Assembly: GCA_023264755.1 (NCBI GenBank)
Contig: JAHFVB010000036.1
Span: 1 to 16,209 of the forward strand
From: Mycobacterium sp.
Lineage (GTDB): Bacteria; Actinomycetota; Actinomycetes; Mycobacteriales; Mycobacteriaceae
DNA: 16,209 bases
Reading direction: 5' to 3'
The notes below the pieces were generated by a model, which saw nothing but the letters and a program-made list of their open reading frames with translations, did not search any database and was not told the origin of the DNA. Of the stretch, positions 6,242-13,664 are shown one piece after another; position 1 is the first letter of the stretch, and every line of letters begins with the position of its first letter. The position numbers and the translations under genes were made by a program.

Positions 6242-7566
6242 AAGCCTTCCAAGAGCGCAATCAACTCGTCATCGGCATCGTCGGGACGATCGTCGTGCTC
6301 GCTGCCGTACTCCTTGCCACCAACTACGACAAGTTGCCCTTCGTCTCGTCCGGCAAGACCTACTCGGCCTACTTCACCGAGGCCGGCGGACTGACGAGCG
6401 GCGCCGCGGTTCAAGTGCTGGGCTTCCGCGTCGGCCAAGTGTCCAGCGTCTCGCTCGACGGCAAACGGGTCCTGGTCAAGTTCACAGTCGACGACACGGT
6501 CACGTTGGGAGACCGCACCGAGGCGGCGATCAAGACCAAGAGCCTGCTAGGCGCGAAGATCCTCGAGGTCACCTCGCGCGGCACCGGACGCCTGGCCGGC
6601 GTCATCCCCACCGACCGGACCACGCCGCCTTATCAATTGCCGGACGCTCTCGGCGATTTGAGTACGACGATCAGCGGCCTGAACACCGACCAGGTGTCGA
6701 ACTCGTTGTCCGTGCTTGCCGACACGTTCAACGACACTCCGCCCGACCTCAAGGTGGCGGTCCAGGGCGTCGCACGGTTCTCCGAAACTCTCGACAAACG
6801 CGATGCGGAGCTGCGCAACCTGCTGGCGAATGCGAGAAAGTCCACCGACGTCCTGGCCCAGCGCAGCGATCGAATCGTCAGTCTGATCGCCGACACCGAC
6901 GCGTTGCTCCTTGCGCTCGAGAGCCAAAGTAGTGCGCTGGATCAGCTCTCGGCTCACATCTCGGCCGTGGCTCAACAGGTCAAGGGACTGATCTCCGAGA
7001 ACAGGCAAAGCTTCAAACCGGCGCTCGACAAGCTCAACGGCGTGCTGATCATCATCGACGACCGCAAGGCCAAGGTGCAGGAGTCGATCAAGGGCATGAA
7101 TCACTATGCGATGTCACTGGGTGAATCGGTGTCGTCGGGTCCCTTCTTCAAGGCGTACGTCGCCAACCTGCTACCGGGCCAATTCGTGCAGCCGTTCGTC
7201 GACGCGGCCTTCTCCGACCTCGGGGCCGATCCCAACGTTCTGCTCCCATCCCAACTTTCAGACCCCCCAGTCGGCCAGCCAGGAACCCCGGCGTTGCCGG
7301 TGCCTTACCCGCGCACCGGGCAGGGCGGTGATCCCAAGCTGAATTTGCCGGACGCCATCACCGGCAAGCCAGGCGATCCTCGGTATCCGTATCGGGAGCC
7401 GTTGCCTGCTCCCGCGCCCGGCGGGCCGCCACCTGGACCGCCTGCACCCGCGCCACCTGGCCTCGGGTCCGACGATTCACCGACTCCGCCCGTCTTCCAC
7501 GACGACGCCGTCCATGGCGCGGCACCGTCCCCGGCGCCGACAGTCACCCCGGAGCCGACCCCATGA
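6238..7566 (+). CDS. mceC: MCE family protein MceC
   Basis: The 442-residue product has an anchor helix at about 9-28 (QLVIGIVGTIVVLAAVLLA), an MCE domain at about 40-114 (YSAYFTEAGGLTSGAAVQVL, then GFRVGQV and SLLGAKILEV), a long helical part with heptad-like Leu/Ile spacing and a proline-rich tail over about the last 65 residues (PAPGGPPPGPPAPAPPG). I start it at ATG 6238, which shares bases with the mceB stop; an in-frame GTG at 6226 would lie inside mceB and lengthen it by only four residues. The stop again overlaps the next start at 7563 (ATGA). The Pro-rich tail may extend into the cell wall, a suggestion from family structure and not visible here. Confidence 0.94.
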   Translation: MKAFQERNQLVIGIVGTIVVLAAVLLATNYDKLPFVSSGKTYSAYFTEAGGLTSGAAVQVLGFRVGQVSSVSLDGKRVLVKFTVDDTVTLGDRTEAAIKTKSLLGAKILEVTSRGTGRLAGVIPTDRTTPPYQLPDALGDLSTTISGLNTDQVSNSLSVLADTFNDTPPDLKVAVQGVARFSETLDKRDAELRNLLANARKSTDVLAQRSDRIVSLIADTDALLLALESQSSALDQLSAHISAVAQQVKGLISENRQSFKPALDKLNGVLIIIDDRKAKVQESIKGMNHYAMSLGESVSSGPFFKAYVANLLPGQFVQPFVDAAFSDLGADPNVLLPSQLSDPPVGQPGTPALPVPYPRTGQGGDPKLNLPDAITGKPGDPRYPYREPLPAPAPGGPPPGPPAPAPPGLGSDDSPTPPVFHDDAVHGAAPSPAPTVTPEPTP

Positions 7567-8909
7567 CGGCCCGGCGCAGCCGATTGGCGCTGTCGGTCCT
7601 GTTGGTGCTGCTGGTCATCGCCGGCACCACGGTGGTTCTGCAACCCGCTGCCGTGCGCCCGAAACACACCGTCGTGGCCTACTTCGACAACAGCAATGGC
7701 ATCTTCGTCGGCGACGAAGTGCGCATCCTCGGCGTGCCGGTGGGCACCATCTCGAAGATCGAGGCGCAGCCCCAGCGGGCCAAGATCACGTTCAGCTACG
7801 ACGCCGAATACCAGGTGCCGGCGGACGTCAAGGCGGTGATCCTGTCGCCGTCGCTGGTCACGGCCCGAGCCATTCAGCTGACACCCGTGTACGACAGCGG
7901 CCCGCGGCTGCCAGACGATGCGGTAATCCCGTTGGAGCGCACCGCCGTTCCGGTGGAGTACGACGACCTGCGAGCGCAGCTGCAGAAACTCACCGACGCG
8001 CTGCAGCCGACCCAACCGGGCGGCACCAGCACCCTGGGGGCCTTCATCAACACCGCGGCGGACAATCTGCGCGGGAATGGGGCGGACATCCGGCAGACGA
8101 TCATCAAGCTGTCGGCGGCGTTCTCGGCCCTCGGCGATCACAGCTCGGATCTGTTCAGCACCATCAAGAATCTCTCCATCCTGGTCTCGGCGCTGCAATC
8201 GAGCGGCGAGCTCATGCGTAGGTTGAACGGAAACCTGGCCAGCGTCACCTCGGTGCTATCCGACGGCCCCGACGAACTCGGTAGGGCCATCCAGAACATC
8301 AACGACGTCGTGGGCGACGTCCAGAGTTTCGTCGCCGACAACCGGGAGTCGACGGGCGTCACCACGGACAAGTTGGCTTCGATCACCACCGCGCTGAACC
8401 AGAGCCTCGACGACATCAAACAGACCCTGCACATCGGACCGACCGCGTTCCAGAACTTCGTGAACATCTATCAGCCTGCCCAAGGCACGCTGACCGGCGC
8501 GCTGGCCGTCAACAACTTCGCCAATCCGATCAACTTCATCTGCGGGGCCATCCAGGCCGCATCGCGCCTCGGTGCGGCGGAGTCGGCCAAGCTGTGCGTC
8601 CAGTACTTGGCACCCATCGTCAAGAATCGCCAATACAACTTTCCCCCATTGGGATTGAACCTTCCGGTGGGCGCAACTGCCCGGCCCAATGAGCTGACCT
8701 ATAGCGAGGATTGGCTGCGCCCCGACTACGTGCCTCCTCCGAGCAGCCCGGCCCCCGCCCCGGCCGACGGGGCTGCGTTGGCGGCCGAAACCCCCGCGGC
8801 TCCGCCGCCGCCATCCGGTAGCCCCGCCGACGCCCAAGGCCAACCCGTGCCGACGGATCCGGCGGCCGGATTGCCAGGGATGATGACTCCCCAGGGGAGC
8901 GGCTCGTGA
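7563..8909 (+). CDS. mceD: MCE family protein MceD
   Basis: A 448-residue protein with an Arg-rich start (TARRSR), a membrane anchor at about 8-27 and an MCE domain at about 36-110 (VVAYFDNSNGIFVGDEVRIL, then GVPVGTI and ARAIQLTPVY). A long helical region follows, then the conserved FICGAIQAASRLG...LCVQYLAPIVKN segment with its two cysteines, and a Pro/Ala-rich tail. This order is characteristic of actinobacterial MceD. The ATG overlaps the mceC stop, and the stop overlaps the GTG of the next gene (GTGA), so the whole block is translated as a coupled set. Confidence 0.94.
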   Translation: MTARRSRLALSVLLVLLVIAGTTVVLQPAAVRPKHTVVAYFDNSNGIFVGDEVRILGVPVGTISKIEAQPQRAKITFSYDAEYQVPADVKAVILSPSLVTARAIQLTPVYDSGPRLPDDAVIPLERTAVPVEYDDLRAQLQKLTDALQPTQPGGTSTLGAFINTAADNLRGNGADIRQTIIKLSAAFSALGDHSSDLFSTIKNLSILVSALQSSGELMRRLNGNLASVTSVLSDGPDELGRAIQNINDVVGDVQSFVADNRESTGVTTDKLASITTALNQSLDDIKQTLHIGPTAFQNFVNIYQPAQGTLTGALAVNNFANPINFICGAIQAASRLGAAESAKLCVQYLAPIVKNRQYNFPPLGLNLPVGATARPNELTYSEDWLRPDYVPPPSSPAPAPADGAALAAETPAAPPPPSGSPADAQGQPVPTDPAAGLPGMMTPQGSGS

Positions 8910-10051
8910 TCCGCACGCACCGGCCGCGGCGGCGCCTCGTCGGCGTCTTGGCGATCCTGCTCAGCGCCGTGGTGTCCGGTTGCGGGGACTGGCGTGGGGC
9001 GAACTCGCTGCCCCTGCCGGGAACTGCAGGCGGTGGAGCGGATTCCTACACCATTCAGGCCCAGCTGCCCGACGTGGACAACATCGAGCAGAACTCCCGC
9101 GTGCGCGTCGGTGACGTGACGGTCGGCAACGTCACCAAGATCGAACGGCAGGACTGGCACGCATTGGTGACCATGACGATCGACGGTGACGTCGAGCTGC
9201 CCGCCAACGCCACCGCCACCGTCGGTCAGACGAGTCTGTTGGGGTCGCTGCACATCGAATTGGCGCCGCCCACCGCGGTGGCCCCGCAGGGACGACTCAG
9301 GAACGGCTCGGTGATCCCGCTGGCTTCCGGTGGCGGCTACCCGTCCACCGAGCAGACGCTGTCTGCGGTCTCGCTGCTGCTCAACGGCGGTGGCGTGGGC
9401 CAGATACAGGACATCACCAAGGCGTTGAGTACGGCGTTCGCCAATCGCGAAGCGGATCTGCGCAGTCTGATCGATCAACTGGACGCCTTCGTCGGCCACC
9501 TCAACGACCAGACCGACGACATCATCGCCGCCACCGACCGTCTGAACCGGCTCACGGGTCAGGTCGCGGCGCAGAAGCCAGTGCTGGATCGTGCGCTCAA
9601 GACGGTGCCCGATGCCCTGAGCACCCTCAAGGACGAGCGCGACAACCTGGCGGAGGCCTTGGACAAGCTTGGGAAATTCGCTGCGCTGGTTGCTGATTCG
9701 ACGAACCAGACCAAGGAGAGCCTGGTCAAGGAACTCAAGGACCTGGCGCCGGTACTGCATTCACTGGCCGATGCGGGACCATCGTTGACCCGATCGCTTG
9801 GCTTCTACACCACGTTCCCATTCCCGAAGGACACGCTGACCAAGTGGCTGCGTGGCGACTACGCGAACCTCACCGCGGTGGTCGACCTGACGCTGAGTCG
9901 GCTGGACGCCGGGCTGTTCACCGGTACCCGGTTCGAGGGCAAACTCACCGAACTCGAAATGCAGTGGGGTCGCACCATCGGCCAGATGCCCAGTCCCTAT
10001 ACGGCAGGAAACCCGCTCGTCGTTCCGTACCACCTCGATCAAGGGCCCTAA
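8906..10051 (+). CDS. mceE: MCE family lipoprotein MceE (LprK-type)
   Basis: The fifth Mce subunit is the lipoprotein of the set. The 381-residue chain begins with an Arg-rich n-region (RPRRR), a hydrophobic stretch and the lipobox VSGC, with Cys26 as the lipidated residue. An MCE domain follows at about 47-121 (YTIQAQLPDVDNIEQNSRVR, then VGDVTVGNV and SLLGSLHIELA), then a helical region with ZIP-like Leu spacing. It lacks the long Pro-rich tail. The GTG start at 8906 overlaps the mceD stop, and mceF begins 3 bases after its TAA. Lipid anchoring on the outer face of the plasma membrane distinguishes it from the other subunits, which use a transmembrane helix. Confidence 0.94.
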   Translation: MIRTHRPRRRLVGVLAILLSAVVSGCGDWRGANSLPLPGTAGGGADSYTIQAQLPDVDNIEQNSRVRVGDVTVGNVTKIERQDWHALVTMTIDGDVELPANATATVGQTSLLGSLHIELAPPTAVAPQGRLRNGSVIPLASGGGYPSTEQTLSAVSLLLNGGGVGQIQDITKALSTAFANREADLRSLIDQLDAFVGHLNDQTDDIIAATDRLNRLTGQVAAQKPVLDRALKTVPDALSTLKDERDNLAEALDKLGKFAALVADSTNQTKESLVKELKDLAPVLHSLADAGPSLTRSLGFYTTFPFPKDTLTKWLRGDYANLTAVVDLTLSRLDAGLFTGTRFEGKLTELEMQWGRTIGQMPSPYTAGNPLVVPYHLDQGP

Positions 10052-10054
10052 CCC

Positions 10055-11491
10055 ATGCTGAGCAAACGCATCAAGACGCAGTTGGCGGTCTTCGCCGTGA
10101 TCTCGCTCGCGGGTGCTGCGATCGTCTCGATCGGCTACGCCAACCTGCCGAGTCTGCTCTTCGGGATGGGGCAATATCGCGTCACCGTCGAGCTTCCGAC
10201 CTCCGGCGGGCTCTATCCCAGGGGCAATGTCACCTACCGCGGTTCGGAAGTCGGTCGGGTGGAAGCAGTCCGACTGACCGACACTGGCGTCGAAGCGATA
10301 CTGGCGTTGAACTCGAACGTGAAGATTCCGTCGAACCTCAAGGCCGAGGTGCACAGCCAGACGGCGATCGGCGAGCAGTACGTTGCCCTACTACCCCAGG
10401 ACGCGACGTCGGCGCCGTTGAGGGACGGGGATGTCGTTGCGCTGGAACGAGCTTCGGTACCTCCTGACATCAATGCCCTGCTGGATGCCACGAATCGAGG
10501 GCTGGACGCGATCCCCGGCGACAATCTCGAGACCGCGGTGGACGAGGCGTTCACCGCGGTCGGTGGCCTCGGCCCGGACATCTCTCGACTGGTCAAGGGG
10601 TCGACGTCATTGGCGATCGACGCGCGCAAGAACCTCGGGGAGCTGACCAACGTCGTCGACAACGTCGGACCGATCTTGGACACCCAGGCCGACACCTCCG
10701 ATTCGCTGCAGGCGTGGGCGGCAAATCTGGCCTCGATCACCAAGTCGCTCAAGGAGCACGACGGCGCAGTGGTCGGGGTGATTCAGCAGGGCGGTCCGAC
10801 CGCCGAGCAGTTGCGTGCGTTGTTCGACCGGCTGAAGCCCACGCTTCCGGTGCTGTTGGCGAATCTGGTCAGCGTGGGCGACGTCTTCGTCACCTATCGC
10901 GACAATCTCGAGCAACTGCTGGTTCTCCTACCCCAGGGCGCTGCCGACATGCAGGCGATCGGGGTTCCGAACCGCAACACCAAACAGCCCTACAAGGGCG
11001 GCTTCTTGAGCTTCAACTTGAATCTGAACCTGCCACCACCATGCAATACGGGCTTCCTTCCCGCCAGCCAGGTCCGCGCGGCCAGCCTGCAGGACTATCC
11101 GCCCTCACCCGCGGGTGACCTCTACTGCCGGGTCCCTCAGGATTCGGTGTTCAACGTCCGCGGAGCGCGCAACACCCCGTGCGTGACTAGGCCGGGGAAA
11201 CGGGCGCCGACCGTCAAACTGTGCGAGAGCGACGAGAACTATCAACCGTTGAACGACGGGTTCAACTGGAAGGGCGATCCCAACGCGACACTGTCGGGGC
11301 AGGGCATTCCGGACATGGGGCCCGGTGCACAGCCGGCGGCGCCGCTACACATCGCCGCGGCCGAGTACGACCCCGCGACCGGGAGCTACGCGGGTCCGGA
11401 CGGGCACACCTACACCCAGTCCAACTTGGCCCAGAATTCAGAGCAAAGGCATTCGTGGCAGAGCATGCTCTTACCCCCGCCTGGAAGCTGA
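10055..11491 (+). CDS. mceF: MCE family protein MceF
   Basis: Last gene of the operon, 478 residues. It has a membrane anchor at about 9-30, an MCE domain at about 40-114 (YRVTVELPTSGGLYPRGNVT, then YRGSEVGRV and AIGEQYVALLP) and a long helical region. The C-terminal third is cysteine-containing and conserved in MceF proteins (NLNLPPPCNTGFLPASQ, DLYCRVPQDS, NTPCVTRPGKRAPT, LCESDENYQPLNDGFNWKGDP). It ends with YAGPDGHTYTQSNLA and a short tail. It starts 3 bases after mceE. A strong hairpin follows 24 bases downstream, and no mce-associated (mam/mas) genes come after it, so the operon ends here. Confidence 0.95.
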   Translation: MLSKRIKTQLAVFAVISLAGAAIVSIGYANLPSLLFGMGQYRVTVELPTSGGLYPRGNVTYRGSEVGRVEAVRLTDTGVEAILALNSNVKIPSNLKAEVHSQTAIGEQYVALLPQDATSAPLRDGDVVALERASVPPDINALLDATNRGLDAIPGDNLETAVDEAFTAVGGLGPDISRLVKGSTSLAIDARKNLGELTNVVDNVGPILDTQADTSDSLQAWAANLASITKSLKEHDGAVVGVIQQGGPTAEQLRALFDRLKPTLPVLLANLVSVGDVFVTYRDNLEQLLVLLPQGAADMQAIGVPNRNTKQPYKGGFLSFNLNLNLPPPCNTGFLPASQVRAASLQDYPPSPAGDLYCRVPQDSVFNVRGARNTPCVTRPGKRAPTVKLCESDENYQPLNDGFNWKGDPNATLSGQGIPDMGPGAQPAAPLHIAAAEYDPATGSYAGPDGHTYTQSNLAQNSEQRHSWQSMLLPPPGS

Positions 11492-11515
11492 CGGCCAGGG
11501 CCCCAAGGCCGCGAG

Positions 11516-11554
11516 AACGCCCCTGGGATCCGACGTACGGATCCCAGGGGCGTT
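11516..11554. terminator. Strong bidirectional hairpin terminator after mceF
   Basis: AACGCCCCTGGGATCCG at 11516-11532 and its exact complement at 11538-11554 form a 17-base-pair stem around the 5-base loop ACGTA. A short T run (11553-11555) follows on the plus strand, and two A bases (11516-11517) give U residues on the minus-strand transcript. It lies between the convergent mceF and dioxygenase genes, 24 bases after one stop and 17 bases after the other, so it probably ends both transcripts. Confidence 0.85.
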
Positions 11555-11571
11555 TCCGGCATGCGGGAGGG

Positions 11572-12537
11572 CTACCGGATGCTGAGCGGGCGCTGGTGCT
11601 CGAGCGAGGGTTGCTGGGTAACGTCGGCACTCGATCCCACGGGCGGCATGGCGCTCAGGCTGTCCGCGGTGGCGAGCCGGCCGGCGGCCGGCTCGAGCTC
11701 CGGCAGGGGAGCCCGCCAGACATCGGCCGTCTCGGGTGCCATCGGCAGGATTCGAGGCGTGTAGCCGTCGTCGTCGATCTTCGGGTGGCCGATGCAGTAC
11801 TCGACGGCCAAGCCGCGCGCTTCATCGGTGACGTACACGCCGATCGAGCCGGACGGAGCGTGGCGCAGCAGGTCGTCGCGCAGCTTGACCCCGTGCCGAA
11901 GTGCGTTGTTGCGGAAGCGCATGACGTCGTCGATCGACTCCACCTGGATGCAGAAGTGGTTGAAGGCGGATCTGGTGCTGTTGATCAGCACCAGCGAGTG
12001 GTGGTACTGGTCGGCGGCCCGAAAGAAGCCGACCTTGTCGGCGATCCAGTCCGACGGCTTGAACCCGAGCACGTCCTGGTAGAACCGAGCGGTGTCGGCG
12101 AAGTTCTTCGTCTCCCAACCTCCGTGGAGGAACTTCTCCATCGTGACTCCGCTACCCAATGGCGCCACGCCACGCGAATACATGCCTCGGTACAGTTCGA
12201 TCTCGGTGCCGCCCGGGTCGCAGAATCGCAGCCAGCGAGACACCCGGTCCATGGCGGGATCACCACCCTCGGTGAACTCGATGTGCCATTCCTTGAGTCC
12301 CGCCCTGGCCACCGCGAAGGCGGCCTCGTCCACTAGCTCGTAACCGACCCGGCGAACACCCTGTCCGCCGCCCTCTTCGAGGCGAATCCAGTGGTGTTCG
12401 GTGCCGCCGGTCATGAACGCGGTGTTCCCGACTCGTTCGGTCAGCTCCAAACGGGCGAACCGGCTGTAGTACTCCACTGCTTCGGCAAGATCATTCACTC
12501 CAAGCGAGAGGTAGCCGAAGGTTTGCACGATAGCCAT
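11572..12537 (-). CDS. Type I extradiol ring-cleavage dioxygenase (VOC family)
   Basis: The 321-residue product has the two-domain vicinal oxygen chelate fold of catechol/biphenyl-type extradiol dioxygenases. These enzymes use Fe(II) or Mn(II) and O2 to open catecholic rings next to the hydroxyl pair. The N-terminal module spans about 1-120 (FGYLSLGVNDLAEAVEYYSR), the catalytic module about 132-255. The metal ligands align with His138 (FLHGGW), His194 (FNHFCIQV) and Glu246 (LAVEYCIG). His226 and Tyr235 sit where BphC-type enzymes keep second-sphere residues. After about 255 comes a roughly 65-residue low-complexity tail. The ATG at 12537 follows AAGGA by about 10 bases on the minus strand. 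It is divergent from an IclR regulator, which probably controls it. The substrate cannot be read from sequence; steroid, terpenoid or aromatic catechols are all possible. Confidence 0.88.
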   Translation of the reverse strand: MAIVQTFGYLSLGVNDLAEAVEYYSRFARLELTERVGNTAFMTGGTEHHWIRLEEGGGQGVRRVGYELVDEAAFAVARAGLKEWHIEFTEGGDPAMDRVSRWLRFCDPGGTEIELYRGMYSRGVAPLGSGVTMEKFLHGGWETKNFADTARFYQDVLGFKPSDWIADKVGFFRAADQYHHSLVLINSTRSAFNHFCIQVESIDDVMRFRNNALRHGVKLRDDLLRHAPSGSIGVYVTDEARGLAVEYCIGHPKIDDDGYTPRILPMAPETADVWRAPLPELEPAAGRLATADSLSAMPPVGSSADVTQQPSLEHQRPLSIR

Positions 12538-12781
12538 GGATCAGCCGTCCTTAACGAGTTCGCGTGGGCTTTGACCACAGCATGTCTAGCCGGGTCCACG
12601 CACACGGTCGAGCACGACGTTCCGCGGTGCGAAATCACGTGGCGACCGAATTCGGTTCACGTACGTACGGACATACGTAGGTGGCTGCGAGGTCTACGTA
12701 TATGACTGGGCTCACGATTTCGCCAGAGTGAGGGGACCGCGGACGTCATCGCAGACGTCCGATCCTTGGAACGGGAGCCAC
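12538..12781. promoter_or_regulatory. Divergent promoter region of the dioxygenase and IclR genes
   Basis: These 244 bases contain the control sites for two divergent genes. ACCGAATTCGGT at 12645-12656 is a perfect 12-base palindrome. Downstream lie three copies of the 6-base palindrome TACGTA (12662-12667, 12674-12679, 12695-12700), 12 and 21 bases apart. A CACGTG lies at 12636-12641. IclR proteins usually bind short palindromes in the region between themselves and a divergent target gene, so the 12-base palindrome is my first choice for the operator. I could not assign firm -10/-35 elements to either gene. Confidence 0.55.
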
Positions 12782-13591
12782 ATGGCAGCAACGACCGAAC
12801 TACCGACCGTCTCCTACTTCACGGGTGGGCAACCACCCATGTACGTAGCAGACGACCCCGGTGCCGTCGGCTCCGCGAGCTCCAGCGTGGAGAAGGCGCT
12901 CGCCGTGCTGGAAGCGTTTCGTGGTCACGGCGCCGTGCTGGGCGTGTCCGAGCTCGCGAAGCGTGCGGGGCTTCCGAAGAGCACTACCCACCGGCTGCTT
13001 TCGGTGCTGGCCAGTCGTGGCTACGTGGCCCGGCAAGACAATCGCTATTACATCGGCGACGCCCTGTTCGAGTTGGGTAGCCTGGCGCGGCATTGTCGGC
13101 CTCGCGGCATTCGGGCGGTGGCGATGCCGCACATGCTGGAGCTGGCCCGTGCGACCGGAGCCACGGTGCAACTCGGCGTGCGCTCAGGGCAGGACGTGCT
13201 GCTCATCGAGTCGCTGCCTGGCGAGCACTGCATCCACGGGCACCCGACCGTCGGGGCGCGGCTGCCGGCCGCACGATCCGCGCTCGGTCGGGCCATGCTG
13301 GCCTTCCATCCGAACCACGTCGCCGAGGGGGACCCGCACTCGGCCGAGCCGGGTGGGGCCGCGCTCGAACGCGCCCTGGGCCGGATCAGGGAGTACGGGC
13401 TGGCGGTCGAGGACCGGCGTGGCGTCCTCACCTACGCCGCTCCGGTGAGCAGGTTGGGCCAGGACGGCACGGCGGCCGCGCTGTCGATCACCTGGTACGC
13501 CAAGCCACAGACTGCGCGTCGCGTGGAACACGAATTCCGGAGGTCCGTCGCGGCCATCTCGCGTGACCTCGGCGCGTCCATTTCCGCCTAA
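12782..13591 (+). CDS. IclR-family transcriptional regulator
   Basis: The 269-residue protein has the IclR architecture: a winged helix-turn-helix at about 34-90 (SSVEKALAVLEAF, GVSELAKRAGLPKSTTHRLL, SVLASRGYVARQ) and a C-terminal GAF-like effector-binding domain at about 100-265 (AVAMPHMLELARATGATVQL, DVLLIESLPG, GARLPAARSALGRAMLAF, YAAPVSRLGQDGTAAALSIT). The family commonly controls aromatic and other catabolic genes, with a small metabolite as ligand. It is divergent from the extradiol dioxygenase and is the natural candidate for its regulator. I start it at ATG 12782, preceded by GGGAG (12773-12777). A GTG at 12728 in the same frame would add 18 residues, but they show no domain similarity and lack a clear ribosome-binding site. 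About 20 unusual residues (TTELPTVSYFTGGQ) precede the helix-turn-helix. Confidence 0.9.
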   Translation: MAATTELPTVSYFTGGQPPMYVADDPGAVGSASSSVEKALAVLEAFRGHGAVLGVSELAKRAGLPKSTTHRLLSVLASRGYVARQDNRYYIGDALFELGSLARHCRPRGIRAVAMPHMLELARATGATVQLGVRSGQDVLLIESLPGEHCIHGHPTVGARLPAARSALGRAMLAFHPNHVAEGDPHSAEPGGAALERALGRIREYGLAVEDRRGVLTYAAPVSRLGQDGTAAALSITWYAKPQTARRVEHEFRRSVAAISRDLGASISA

Positions 13592-13647
13592 GCGATTGGT
13601 TTGCTCGCGATACCGCCGGTTTTGAATGCAGCTTTGAAGCATCGGGC

Positions 13648-13664
13648 TATAGTCGGACCCGATG
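13648..13664 (+). promoter_or_regulatory. -10 element and probable leaderless start of the STAND-LuxR gene
   Basis: TATAGT at 13648-13653 fits the mycobacterial -10 rule TANNNT and ends 8 bases before the ATG at 13662, the distance at which transcription itself normally begins. No Shine-Dalgarno sequence lies between. The message is therefore probably leaderless, a common arrangement in mycobacteria. No good -35 at 17-18 bases; TTGAAT at 13622-13627 would give a 20-base spacer. Confidence 0.5.

Noticed and set aside
7376..7480. Pro/Gly-rich repetitive DNA at the ends of mceA, mceC and mceD considered as a tandem repeat
   Set aside because: Codons vary without a fixed repeat unit; this is ordinary low-complexity coding for proline-rich Mce tails.
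11221..12336. 371-codon plus-strand open frame across the end of mceF and the dioxygenase
   Set aside because: It crosses the terminator hairpin and is out of frame with mceF and antisense to the dioxygenase; low-complexity Arg/Gly/Val content only.
12842..12847. Fourth TACGTA near the start of the IclR gene
   Set aside because: It lies inside the coding sequence and out of step with the upstream cluster; probably chance.
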